A stretch of DNA of 64,000 nucleotides, taken from positions 124,001 through 188,000 of IMG/VR virus record IMGVR_UViG_3300034012_003212. One strand, 5' to 3'. A program made the position numbers and the translations under genes. The notes under the pieces are model-generated. The model saw nothing but the letters and a program-made list of their open reading frames with translations, was not told the DNA's origin and did not search any database. The stretch's first letter is position 1. Each line of letters opens with the position of its first letter. This document shows, piece by piece, positions 9,629 to 17,268 of this stretch. Origin of the DNA: a virus.

Positions 9629-10396
9629 TCATTGGGCAGATCCATCTAATATGAACATCTTGGGATCCTGTATGTTTACTTTCATTCCGTGGACATCGAC
9701 ATCAAAATACCCTAGTCTCATGAACAACTTCATTTCAGCCGTCACACCCTTAGTTGTTTCTGATGATATTGTTTCAAAGTTGCGGTCATAGTACAATTCG
9801 GTGACCTTCTTTCCAAAATCCGGATCCCTTTCATTCTCTATTCCAAGAACCTTGCACACTGTATGAACATTGCTGTGCTGCGAGTTATTCATTGAACCGT
9901 ACTGCCAGATGGATTTTGTATCGAGAATTCTCACATCCCACGGTTTTTTTCCAGTGTTGTTTATGCATTCCGGTATCTTAAGTCCATTTATGATACACCT
10001 CTTTGAGTAATATGGAACATCAAAGTTCTTTATGTTGTGTCCCGCTGCCCAGCTGTACTTCCCGATGATGCGGTTTGTTGCTTCGAGCAGGCGCTTCTCG
10101 TCATCTCCGGTAAATGCTATACTGTATATCGAATCTGTTTCCTCTTCTTTTCCGGGGCGATACACTGATATCCCGACGCTCACGATCCTTCCAAACTCTG
10201 CATATAAACCGGTCAAATCCGATGAATTCTGTTCATCTTGTGTATTCACGAGGCTTCCGTGCCATGTATTTCTCAGGTTCCTCTGCCATTCTTCATACAT
10301 TTCAGGGGATTCTTCTTTCATTGAATCCATACTACGGTGACATGCTGCAGTTTCCACCCGGAAAACTGCCACGCGATCGAGGTCCACGTTATGCAT
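9629..10396 (-). CDS. PolB-type 3'-5' exonuclease fold, probably catalytically dead
   Basis: The 255 residues follow the layout of the stand-alone exonuclease domain related to DNA polymerase B / DexA. Motif I reads VFRVETAA where D-x-E is expected, so the first Asp is Arg. Motif II GHNIKNFDVP is intact. The last motif, expected to give Y-C-x-x-D, reads ISSETTKGVTAEMKLFMRL, with Gly at the Asp position. Two of the four metal-binding acids therefore seem to be lost, suggesting a binding or structural role. This rests on alignment by eye. It is divergent from the AAA gene at 10482. Confidence 0.6.
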   Translation of the reverse strand: MHNVDLDRVAVFRVETAACHRSMDSMKEESPEMYEEWQRNLRNTWHGSLVNTQDEQNSSDLTGLYAEFGRIVSVGISVYRPGKEEETDSIYSIAFTGDDEKRLLEATNRIIGKYSWAAGHNIKNFDVPYYSKRCIINGLKIPECINNTGKKPWDVRILDTKSIWQYGSMNNSQHSNVHTVCKVLGIENERDPDFGKKVTELYYDRNFETISSETTKGVTAEMKLFMRLGYFDVDVHGMKVNIQDPKMFILDGSAQ

Positions 10397-10451
10397 AATA
10401 GGTCCTTTCTAAATTATTGGTGGTTGAAAATGAAATACGGTACATTCCATG

Positions 10452-10460
10452 AATATATAG
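10452..10460 (+). promoter_or_regulatory. AATATATAG box upstream of the AAA ATPase gene
   Basis: A one-base variant of the GATATATAG box, 21 bases before the ATG at 10482. Confidence 0.35.
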
Positions 10461-10481
10461 ATACAACATTATACACTGAAA

Positions 10482-11678
10482 ATGATCCGTTTTTCTGATT
10501 TTGAAAAAATATTTGAGAGTGAGATAGACAAATCGCTCCCCTCTTTCGTAAAGGAACTGATATCCGAATTCTCCGAAAGAGAAGATGTTTTTATTGAACC
10601 ATGGTACGAAGTCGTGATGAAACACTCATCGAAGTCGAAACTCCATGGAATACGATTGTACATCAAGGATATCCTTTTTCGCATAAACTGGAAGAACATT
10701 AACAGCAATTCCATAACGATAGATGTTTGGTTAAAATCAAAGGACGAGAAACAGTCACCAGAGTGGACGATATCTGGAACAGCGAGCATGTTCGCTTCGA
10801 TCCCTGGAATGATCCTTAAAATGATAAATGAATTGTCGATGGATAAACCTGTGACAAAGAGGTTGCAATTGGCTGAATCCATGGATGAGTACTCGCAGGA
10901 AACTCCGAGAGTTGTGAGATCTGAACCCGAGAACACAGTAGACCCTGCCACCATAAGCGAAGAAGAGATACAGGGACTCAATGTACTCGACGACCTCAGA
11001 AACATGCTCATGCTGATAATAGATAACATAAACCCATCTCTCATAGTGTGTGGCCGAGGCGGTGTGGGAAAAACACACACCGTGACAAAGACGTTTGAAG
11101 AATTCGGAATGGATGAAGGAGATGACTATGTGATGATAAAGGGTGCATCCAGTGCTCTTAGCATGTACAAGGCACTGTATTACAACAACGGAAAAACGTT
11201 AGTGTTCGACGACTGCGACAGTGTGTTCAGAGATGAAGATGCTGTTAACATCCTCAAAGCTGCCCTTGATAGCAATGACAGAAGGAAGATAAGCTGGCTC
11301 AGTCGATCAACCTACGATCCTGCTACGGAGACTCCTACGAAAACGAGACCAGTTCCCAACACGTTCGAGTTCGACGGTTGTATAGTGTTCATATCAAACC
11401 TTCCAATAGAATCAATAGATGAAGCAGTGAGAACTCGCAGCTACATAATCGATGTTTCTTTGAACCAAAAGCAGGTGTTTGTGCTCATAGAAAGGAACCT
11501 CGCTGAGATACTTCCTACCGTCAGCTCATCCATAAAGGAAGAAGTTCTCGATTATATGAAAACTTCATACAAATCAAAGCATGGTGAGATGGTGAACTTC
11601 AGGACGTTCATAAAATCTGTGAAGATACGCATGTCCGGCCACCCAAATTGGAAATCCCTCATCAATAAATACGCCTAG
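10482..11678 (+). CDS. AAA-type ATPase of unknown role
   Basis: A 398-residue protein. The N-terminal half (to about residue 160) has no recognised fold. The ATPase core has Walker A CGRGGVGKTHTV (about 188-199), Walker B TLVFDDCDSVF (about 239-249), a sensor-like IVFISNLP and a possible arginine finger in AVRTRSY. No helicase or protease domain follows. Its place between replication genes suggests remodelling of a DNA-bound or protein complex, but the substrate is not evident. Its stop overlaps the stop of the convergent clamp-loader gene in the palindrome CTAG. Confidence 0.7.
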   Translation: MIRFSDFEKIFESEIDKSLPSFVKELISEFSEREDVFIEPWYEVVMKHSSKSKLHGIRLYIKDILFRINWKNINSNSITIDVWLKSKDEKQSPEWTISGTASMFASIPGMILKMINELSMDKPVTKRLQLAESMDEYSQETPRVVRSEPENTVDPATISEEEIQGLNVLDDLRNMLMLIIDNINPSLIVCGRGGVGKTHTVTKTFEEFGMDEGDDYVMIKGASSALSMYKALYYNNGKTLVFDDCDSVFRDEDAVNILKAALDSNDRRKISWLSRSTYDPATETPTKTRPVPNTFEFDGCIVFISNLPIESIDEAVRTRSYIIDVSLNQKQVFVLIERNLAEILPTVSSSIKEEVLDYMKTSYKSKHGEMVNFRTFIKSVKIRMSGHPNWKSLINKYA

Positions 11679-12643
11679 GACGTAGCATATATCTCCTGGA
11701 GCTTGAATACAAGAGCAGACAGGTTCAGCGCCTGATCTATCACGTGCACACGTTGCGCCTGGTATTGCGAAACACATTCGGCTATCTTCGGTATAGCCTT
11801 CGTCTTCTCCGGGCGGTTCTCGCGTATCCATTGAATGAATTCATGGCCGCACGCAACCATGACCTCGTCGACTTTGTCCGAATACGAACCTATAACTTCC
11901 TGGTAATTCTTCACTGGATCACACGGGGACGATATGAGGTCAAACAGTTCGGCGAACGACCAATTCATGGCCTTTACATCATCTAACTCGACAGTCTCTA
12001 TCCCCTTTATATGCCAGCTCTGCATGCGGTTGTACATTTTCCTCATATCAGGGAAATTCCTCCGCATGAACTCAGCGAGTGCATCGTCTGATACCCCAAT
12101 TCCCAACTTTGTCGACAGGAGCCTCATTCTTTTCATCTGAGACTCATACATCCATTCTTCTTCTTCCTTGTTAACAGGGTCAAACGATATGACCTCAAAC
12201 CTTGATTGGATTGTGTCAGGAACCTTTGATATGAAATTGCATGTCCCTATGAACCGTGAGTTTGCGGCAAACATCTCGACTGTTGCCCTGAGGGCCTTGT
12301 AGAACTGATCACTCGCCCCGTCCATCTCATCGAGAATGACGACTTTCGTCCTGTCATCAGAATCACTCAAAAGTGATGCAGTACTACAGAAATCTATAAT
12401 GCTGGTCCTCACTGTCTCGACTGAACTTTCGTTCGAAACGTTTATGTATATGTGGTCATACCCCTCGGCTAATATCTTCGCGAGGGTTGTTTTACCGGTT
12501 CCTGGGTTTCCGGTGAGTAGTATGTTCTGATGGACTTTCATGTCCTTCACTTGTTCGCGTATCCTTGGGAGCAACAGCATGTGCTGTAGATCCTTTGGCC
12601 TAAATCTTTCCGTGAACATCTTCTGTGTGACTGCGCTCGGCAT
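11675..12643 (-). CDS. 44: Sliding-clamp loader large subunit (gp44/RFC-like AAA+)
   Basis: A 322-residue clamp loader that opens the sliding clamp and closes it around primed DNA. Seen: an N-terminal TERFRPKDLQHML box, Walker A GNPGTGKTT (about 46-54), Walker B VVILDEMDG (about 98-106), sensor 1 IGTCNF and the IQSRFEVISF region equivalent to the RFC SRC motif. The C-terminal helical collar follows. It is apart from the gp62-like gene, whereas T4 has the two side by side. The minus-strand leader carries TAAATTTG and TATTTTTG, both fitting the Bacteroidota TAnnTTTG box, and an AAGGAA before the ATG. Confidence 0.9.
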   Translation of the reverse strand: MPSAVTQKMFTERFRPKDLQHMLLLPRIREQVKDMKVHQNILLTGNPGTGKTTLAKILAEGYDHIYINVSNESSVETVRTSIIDFCSTASLLSDSDDRTKVVILDEMDGASDQFYKALRATVEMFAANSRFIGTCNFISKVPDTIQSRFEVISFDPVNKEEEEWMYESQMKRMRLLSTKLGIGVSDDALAEFMRRNFPDMRKMYNRMQSWHIKGIETVELDDVKAMNWSFAELFDLISSPCDPVKNYQEVIGSYSDKVDEVMVACGHEFIQWIRENRPEKTKAIPKIAECVSQYQAQRVHVIDQALNLSALVFKLQEIYATS

Positions 12644-12671
12644 AACGGTTCCTTGATTGTTGAACGATGCT

Positions 12672-12688
12672 CAAAAATAACAAATTTA
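12672..12688 (-). promoter_or_regulatory. TAnnTTTG boxes upstream of the clamp-loader gene
   Basis: The minus strand reads TAAATTTG (12688-12681) and then TATTTTTG (12679-12672). Either fits the -7 element of Bacteroidota housekeeping promoters; no clear -33 element was seen. Confidence 0.4.
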
Positions 12689-12729
12689 CAGATCCCATGA
12701 AAATTTTTTTTGCGTAGTGTGGAACAATA

Positions 12730-12738
12730 GATATATAG
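12730..12738 (+). promoter_or_regulatory. Late-promoter-like box GATATATAG (LRR-like gene)
   Basis: Eight bases separate the box from the ATG at 12747, leaving almost no room for a leader. Confidence 0.5.
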
Positions 12739-12746
12739 ATACGCAT

Positions 12747-13436
12747 ATGAAAACAAAGAGCACCATAAATATCAAAAAATGCAGCAAAACAGTCCTAGCG
12801 GATCTCGAAAACACATTCAAGTTCAGTGGGCAGGTAGTTAGATTTATGATCGGAGAAAGGGTTCTATATTGTTTCGATAAGCTACCTTCTGGGTCCATGA
12901 TCTTGTGCAATATTTACGATAATTCGAACAGTGAAGTTATACTTCCCGATGGGTTTAAAGTGGGAGGCTACCTAAGTCTGTTGTCTTGTGCCATTACATT
13001 TTCAGACGAACTCATCGTCGCAGGGGATACATACATTGAACATTGTGACATAAATTCCATATCCAGAAGGTCAAGAATAACATCAGGGGGGCGCTTTACA
13101 TGGCAGGCATTGCCAAACGATTGGATTCAATCTGATATGAGTAATCTTGAGATATGTGCAAATGAGTCGATTGATATTCAAATCAGAAACATGAAGATTC
13201 CACCGAAGGTCATGCGAACAAATGGGCCGCTTAGCCTTTCTGGATGCATCAGTCTCAGTAAACTTCCTGATGATTTATCCGTCGGTGGAGATCTCTTTTT
13301 ATGGGGGTGCGAAAACATAACGGAAATACCAGAGAATGCACGGATAGATGGAGAGATATACACAAGAGATACCGGTATTTCTGAAGAATATATCAGGTTA
13401 CACGATCAGTGGAATTGGAGACGTAGAGTTGAATAA
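12747..13436 (+). CDS. LRR-like repeat protein
   Basis: A 229-residue protein built from repeats of about 20 residues of the form L-P-x-x-h-x-V-x-G-x-L-x-h-x-x-C. Examples are LPDGFKVGGYLSLLSC, LPDDLSVGGDLFLWGC and a final IPENARIDGEIYT. These resemble bacterial leucine-rich or right-handed repeat modules that usually bind proteins. Related repeats recur in the proteins at 56132-57090. I use the ATG at 12747 because the upstream in-frame start lies before the promoter-like box. No signal peptide is seen. Confidence 0.6.
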   Translation: MKTKSTINIKKCSKTVLADLENTFKFSGQVVRFMIGERVLYCFDKLPSGSMILCNIYDNSNSEVILPDGFKVGGYLSLLSCAITFSDELIVAGDTYIEHCDINSISRRSRITSGGRFTWQALPNDWIQSDMSNLEICANESIDIQIRNMKIPPKVMRTNGPLSLSGCISLSKLPDDLSVGGDLFLWGCENITEIPENARIDGEIYTRDTGISEEYIRLHDQWNWRRRVE

Positions 13437-13438
13437 GT

Positions 13439-13657
13439 TTAACCCTTCTTTCCCGTGCTCGAGAGGTAGCTCTCTCCATTCACTGAATATCGATCCTTGT
13501 ACTTCTTTAGCCATTCTTTATAACTAAGGGCGACAAAATCTCCTTTGTCCTTTGACTTTTTCATCTCCTTTGCTATAACATAATAGAACTCACTATCATC
13601 GTGAGGCTGCACTACAAATTTTGGTTCTTCTAATTTTTTCTCTTTCTTCTTAGCCAT
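13439..13657 (-). CDS. Small basic protein, unknown
   Basis: 72 residues with a very Lys-rich N-terminus (MAKKKEKKLEEPK) and a second basic patch near the C-terminus. No domain was recognised. It converges on the LRR-like gene with a two-base gap. Charge suggests nucleic-acid contact, which is inference only. Confidence 0.55.
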   Translation of the reverse strand: MAKKKEKKLEEPKFVVQPHDDSEFYYVIAKEMKKSKDKGDFVALSYKEWLKKYKDRYSVNGESYLSSTGKKG

Positions 13658-13739
13658 TTCACTGTGTAAATTTTATATCGAACCCTATGTATAACAGTAG
13701 GGATATTCTACAGAATCATGGGATATTCGAAGTACTATA

Positions 13740-14315
13740 TCATTGATCAACATCCATAGGAACCAAGAAGTTACCATTTGGCACAACAGCAGAAATAGAG
13801 CCAACATCTTCGCCAATGTTCAAATAGAAGTATCCTCTTTTTGCATTTCCTAAATTTAGATTCCTAATCATCATCCTATTTGCAACCTCATCTGTGTGGG
13901 GATTACTCTGTGTGTTTGACATTGGACCAACTATCTTTACTGGGAATATAATAGGACGACAATCAAAGGGAACAGGTTCTCCGTTTGAGTATGTCGCCCT
14001 CCTTTCTTTTCTTTCTGTTACATAATAATCCTCATATGGAACGTCATTTCCAGCGTTAAACCCCGACTGGGTATAAATGTTTTGCTCTTTTTCCAATTTT
14101 TGCAATGTTCTTTTGCCTGCTATAAGTTTTTCTTGGTATTCTACACTTCCATCCCATATTCCGTCTGCAGGATATCCTATTCTTGCAGAGAGCGCTTCAA
14201 AACATGCTTTGTATGTACCGATATGAATGCCTCTCCCACCTGTAAAATTTTTGTCTGTTGATCCATGATAAAATTGGGAAGTGAATTTTTTTTTCTTTGA
14301 ATCTGTTAATTTCAT
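13740..14315 (-). CDS. ADP-ribosyltransferase-like protein, body (separated from its head-targeting N-terminus by a frame break)
   Basis: The 191-residue reading contains FYHGSTDKNF, then GRGIHIGTYKACFEALSARI and near the end GYFYLNIGEDVGSISAVVP. A YHG(S/T) strand, a G-x-H-x-G-T and a late Glu in such a strand recall the ART fold, but the match is by eye and weak. The ATG at 14315 has AAAGGTG before it, so it could be made alone. Its first residues overlap, in another frame, an upstream reading that starts MVKTYNQYVNES, and removing one A from the A9 run at 14286-14294 joins the two into one protein. T4 packages an ADP-ribosyltransferase (Alt) in its head, which makes the fusion plausible. 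Confidence 0.5.
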   Translation of the reverse strand: MKLTDSKKKKFTSQFYHGSTDKNFTGGRGIHIGTYKACFEALSARIGYPADGIWDGSVEYQEKLIAGKRTLQKLEKEQNIYTQSGFNAGNDVPYEDYYVTERKERRATYSNGEPVPFDCRPIIFPVKIVGPMSNTQSNPHTDEVANRMMIRNLNLGNAKRGYFYLNIGEDVGSISAVVPNGNFLVPMDVDQ

Positions 14316-14400
14316 ATGAATCTACACCTTTCTTTTTAAGAAATGATACGGTTTCATCAATGAAACTTTCATTAACATATTGATTATAAGTCTTTACCAA
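14197..14400 (-). CDS. Head-targeting N-terminal segment, out of frame with the ART-like body
   Basis: This reading starts at TTG 14400, nine bases after the phoH stop, and gives MVKTYNQYVNESFIDETVSF before running into the A9 tract. Up to about residue 38 it looks like the targeting segment of the other head-cargo proteins; beyond that it is a shadow of the ART-like frame. Only the part from 14287 to 14400 is likely to be meaningful. It may be the true start of the ART-like protein if the A-run is miscounted or if slippage occurs. Confidence 0.45.
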   Translation of the reverse strand: MVKTYNQYVNESFIDETVSFLKKKGVDSYEINRFKEKKIHFPILSWINRQKFYRWERHSYRYIQSMF

Positions 14401-14409
14401 AACCTATTA

Positions 14410-15168
14410 TTATTTCATCTTCTTCTGCGGTGCAACATTCGCGCTATTTGGATTATTATCCTTCCAGTCTTCGTATCTTTCAACTATGTCTATAATGATT
14501 TTGTTTCGCACAACATCATTCTTATCAAAATTGAATGTTCCTACACTGTTAATGCCTGATATCATCTTGACAAAATCCGGGAGTGCAACCGTGCTGTGTT
14601 TTATATCGTACTGACTCACGTCTCCGCAGATTACCATGCGGCTTGAGTCCCCTAACCTTGTGATATATGTCATCAGTTGATGAAAACTCATATTTTGAGC
14701 CTCATCGAGTATCATGAACGAATTGTTGAATGTTGAACCCCTCATGTATGCAACGGGTCTCATCTCTATCCTGCCTCGTTCCTTTAACGATTCGAACGTC
14801 TTCTTTCCTATTATCTTATGGAAAGTTGTAACAAAACTCTCCATGTATGGTATTATCTTCTCGTCAACTGATCCTGGTAGGAATCCCAAATTCTCTCCGG
14901 CTTCAACGATAGGCTTCGTGAGTATCACGTTTTCTATGGGCAGCATTCCTGTTAATGCATTCACTGCAGCATAGCACGCTGTGAATGTTTTTGACGTTCC
15001 CGCGGGGCCTGTCGCTATTGTTATTGTATTGTTCTGTATAGTGTTAAAGAATTCCTTTTGTTTGTCTGTTAGTTTTACTTCTCTTAGATATTCCTTGTAC
15101 TCATCTGTATTTCCGACCGATTTGGTTCCTGCCTTCTGACCAGCTTTCTGAGATGATTTCTTAACCAT
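14410..15168 (-). CDS. phoH: PhoH-like ATPase
   Basis: A 252-residue PhoH family protein. Walker A is ATGPAGTSKT, followed by VILTKPIVEAGENLGFLPG, the typical PhoH block, then Walker B-like SFMILDEAQNM and ICGDVSQYD. PhoH proteins are common in large phages; RNA helicase or RNase-linked roles are proposed, none firmly assigned. I start it at ATG 15168 behind AAGGAAAT; a longer reading would overlap the NUDIX gene. The first 40 residues are Lys/Gln-rich. It lies in a minus-strand operon with the NUDIX gene upstream and the ART-like gene nine bases downstream. Confidence 0.88.
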   Translation of the reverse strand: MVKKSSQKAGQKAGTKSVGNTDEYKEYLREVKLTDKQKEFFNTIQNNTITIATGPAGTSKTFTACYAAVNALTGMLPIENVILTKPIVEAGENLGFLPGSVDEKIIPYMESFVTTFHKIIGKKTFESLKERGRIEMRPVAYMRGSTFNNSFMILDEAQNMSFHQLMTYITRLGDSSRMVICGDVSQYDIKHSTVALPDFVKMISGINSVGTFNFDKNDVVRNKIIIDIVERYEDWKDNNPNSANVAPQKKMK

Positions 15169-15176
15169 ATATTTCC

Positions 15177-15644
15177 TTATTTTATTTTTTGGACGAATGA
15201 CATAAAAGCCCTCATCATTTCCCTCTGATTCGGCATTATGACCCCGACTGCCTCTTTTACATTGAACCACTGCCAGGATCCTATCTCCGGAATCGTCATT
15301 TTCCTTCCATTTATCAACAGAGTTGTGTGGTTACTACTGAATTCGAAGTCTTTTCCAGGATCGTGTTTCATCGCCCATGCGCTAATCGTTTTTTTCATTG
15401 ACTTGTACGAAAAGGTCCCTATGAAAAACATTGGCTTTTTAGGCACACGGATTCCGGTCTCCTCTTCAAATTCCCTGATCGCAGCATCAAGCTTTTCCTC
15501 ATTATCATTTATCCTTCCCTTTGGTATTCCCCACACCTTCGGCTTTTTATTGTCGAGTGAGAATGGTGAACACAGGAGCACTTCGGTCTCTGGGTATGTA
15601 TTCTTGTGCATTATTATTCCGGCCGAACGAACAACTTTCACCAT
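15177..15644 (-). CDS. NUDIX hydrolase
   Basis: 155 residues with a complete Nudix box: GRINDNEEKLDAAIREFEEE followed by TGI, matching G-x5-E-x7-R-E-U-x-E-E-x-G-U. Such enzymes cleave nucleoside diphosphates linked to another group (damaged dNTPs, NAD, ADP-ribose, RNA caps). The substrate cannot be read from sequence, but an ART-like gene lies two genes downstream, so NAD or ADP-ribose is worth testing. Eight bases separate it from phoH. Confidence 0.88.
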   Translation of the reverse strand: MVKVVRSAGIIMHKNTYPETEVLLCSPFSLDNKKPKVWGIPKGRINDNEEKLDAAIREFEEETGIRVPKKPMFFIGTFSYKSMKKTISAWAMKHDPGKDFEFSSNHTTLLINGRKMTIPEIGSWQWFNVKEAVGVIMPNQREMMRAFMSFVQKIK

Positions 15645-15653
15645 CTTTTCCTC

Positions 15654-16133
15654 TTATTTTCCTTCTATCATTGTCGAAGAAAGCCCTATTGCAAAATCAC
15701 TCTTTTCGATCGCAACATAATCTCCATCTGCCGCAGTTGCATACAACATTTGACCATTCTTCAATTTAAGACTAGCCACAGCGAGTTCCTGATCGTTAAA
15801 ACATATGTACATAGTGCCCTGCGCTTCTTTTCTTACGTTGTCTACCTTCATTTTAAGAAGTATAGATGCACTATCAGCAAAAAGTGCTATCAGGCCGAGT
15901 TGTGAAGATATGATGTCAGTAGACCTAACAAGTGTGATATCTCCATCACGGCGCTCAAAATTAAGGCTGTTTATCTTAGATTTGACCTGCTGGAGGACAT
16001 TCTTATTGAGGAATTTCACGAATTTTGTCATGTCCTTCTTGATGGCCTCCGGCCATTCATCAAAAAGCGGTTGGCCTTCTGTTTCTTCCTTCTCTTCAAA
16101 AATTTCCCGATATGATTTCAAAAATTTTTTCAT
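15654..16133 (-). CDS. Head-targeted protein, unknown body
   Basis: 159 residues. The start MKKFLKSYREIFEEKEE matches the basic-aromatic-acidic targeting segment shared by about twelve proteins here. The remainder is a mixed alpha/beta body with no recognised domain. A GATATATAA box lies about 31 bases upstream and faces a mirror-image box serving the divergent gene at 16206. Likely packaged with the genome (inference). Confidence 0.6.
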   Translation of the reverse strand: MKKFLKSYREIFEEKEETEGQPLFDEWPEAIKKDMTKFVKFLNKNVLQQVKSKINSLNFERRDGDITLVRSTDIISSQLGLIALFADSASILLKMKVDNVRKEAQGTMYICFNDQELAVASLKLKNGQMLYATAADGDYVAIEKSDFAIGLSSTMIEGK

Positions 16134-16163
16134 AATGCTGCTTGATTTTGTTTGTTGTTTGGA

Positions 16164-16172
16164 TTATATATC
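16164..16172 (-). promoter_or_regulatory. Late-promoter-like box between two divergent head-cargo genes
   Basis: The minus strand reads GATATATAA and the plus strand TTATATATC. The near-symmetry suggests one site could serve both genes. Confidence 0.4.
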
Positions 16173-16205
16173 AATGAAGCTAATAATAAAATAATCACAA
16201 GCGCC

Positions 16206-16595
16206 ATGTCAAAAGAATACAAGAGCAAAAGTTTTGAGGAGTTCGTTTCGTCTTCGAAGGAATATCAGACTCCCAAAAAAATGGGCGATAAGAACATCGA
16301 GCCTAAAACTGGTAAAATGGAGAAATTCCTCGATGATACAAAGACCAACAGCAACATCATGAGCAAGGCTAAAAGCGCAACAGAGTACGATCCTAAGGCC
16401 ATTGTGTTCTCCGATTTCACAAGCAACAAGAAAGCAGAGAAGATGCAATCCATGGTGAAGAAGAACACTGCAGACGGTTCGAGTACAGCAAAGGGTGAAA
16501 AACCCGGTCTTGAGACCATGCCTAATGCAAAGAAAACCAAGAGTTTTGACATAGATGTTACAGAATATAAGCCCAAGTACCTTTCAAAGAAGTAA
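16206..16595 (+). CDS. Head-targeted, Lys-rich disordered protein
   Basis: 129 residues starting MSKEYKSKSFEEFVSSSKEY, a variant of the targeting segment. The rest is rich in Lys, Ser, Thr and Asp with little predicted order, like T4 internal or scaffold proteins. It ends shortly before a strong terminator. I chose ATG 16206 because earlier in-frame starts lie within the promoter region. Confidence 0.6.
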   Translation: MSKEYKSKSFEEFVSSSKEYQTPKKMGDKNIEPKTGKMEKFLDDTKTNSNIMSKAKSATEYDPKAIVFSDFTSNKKAEKMQSMVKKNTADGSSTAKGEKPGLETMPNAKKTKSFDIDVTEYKPKYLSKK

Positions 16596-16639
16596 CATAG
16601 AAGCAAAGACATAGAAGACGATCAGCATTTCAGCCGACA

Positions 16640-16666
16640 GGCGCCCTTTTTGGGCGCCTTTTTTTT
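16640..16666 (+). terminator. Strong rho-independent terminator
   Basis: GGCGCCC, loop TTTTT, GGGCGCC, then T8: a perfect seven-pair GC stem. It ends the transcript of the head-cargo gene before dut. Confidence 0.9.
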
Positions 16667-16767
16667 CCGACAAAGTCGATAAAAAAAATATCAAGAAGCT
16701 AGAAACAATGTGAAATTGTTTGATATAAATGTCATAACTAAACGATCACACCATCCAAGGTACCGCA

Positions 16768-17268
16768 ATGCAGACTGATTTCTATTTCACGCGAGTGCGA
16801 GATGTGAAAGCACCTTCCCGTGGAACGAGCGAGAGCGCAGGCCTCGATTTCTTTGTACCCAATGATTTTGCCGGAAAAACCATAAACCCAGGGGAGTCTG
16901 TCCTCATACCTTCTGGCATAAAATGCGCATACCAAAAGGGTCATGCACTCATATTTTTCAACAAGAGCGGAGTCTCGACAAAGAGGATGCTCACAGCACT
17001 CGCATGTGTGTGCGACTCTGACTATCAGGGAGAATTGCATATCTCTCTGTGTAACGTTGGGACTGAGCCACAGGAGATAAAACCAGGGGAAAAGATAGCC
17101 CAGTTTCTTCTGATGCCAATACAGCTTCCGAATCCAATGGAAGTCAGTTCAGAACAAGAGTTGTTTGACCAATGGACATTGATGCGTTCGCACGATGAAA
17201 ACACACAGGTCTTTTCAGAAAGAGGATCCGGCGGATTTGGTTCAACTGATAATAAGGCGGATCAATGA
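16768..17268 (+). CDS. dut: dUTPase (trimeric type)
   Basis: The 166-residue enzyme converts dUTP to dUMP, keeping uracil out of DNA and feeding dTMP synthesis. All five motifs are visible: SAGLDFFVP, FFNKSGVSTKR, the GELHISLCNVG region after CDSDYQ, PGEKIAQFLLMP, and the C-terminal RGSGGFGST arm that closes over the site. It overlaps the polymerase start by four bases (ATGA), so the two are coupled. dUMP made here would be the substrate of ThyX (30189-30884). Confidence 0.95.
   Translation: MQTDFYFTRVRDVKAPSRGTSESAGLDFFVPNDFAGKTINPGESVLIPSGIKCAYQKGHALIFFNKSGVSTKRMLTALACVCDSDYQGELHISLCNVGTEPQEIKPGEKIAQFLLMPIQLPNPMEVSSEQELFDQWTLMRSHDENTQVFSERGSGGFGSTDNKADQ

Noticed and set aside
10469-11080. 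Minus-strand reading of about 200 codons opposite the AAA ATPase
   Set aside because: The plus-strand frame has Walker motifs; the antisense has no known features.
15169-15270. Upstream extension of phoH
   Set aside because: It overlaps the NUDIX gene and ignores the clear AAGGAAAT before ATG 15168.
16738-17040. Antisense frame over dut
   Set aside because: The dUTPase motifs fix the plus-strand reading.
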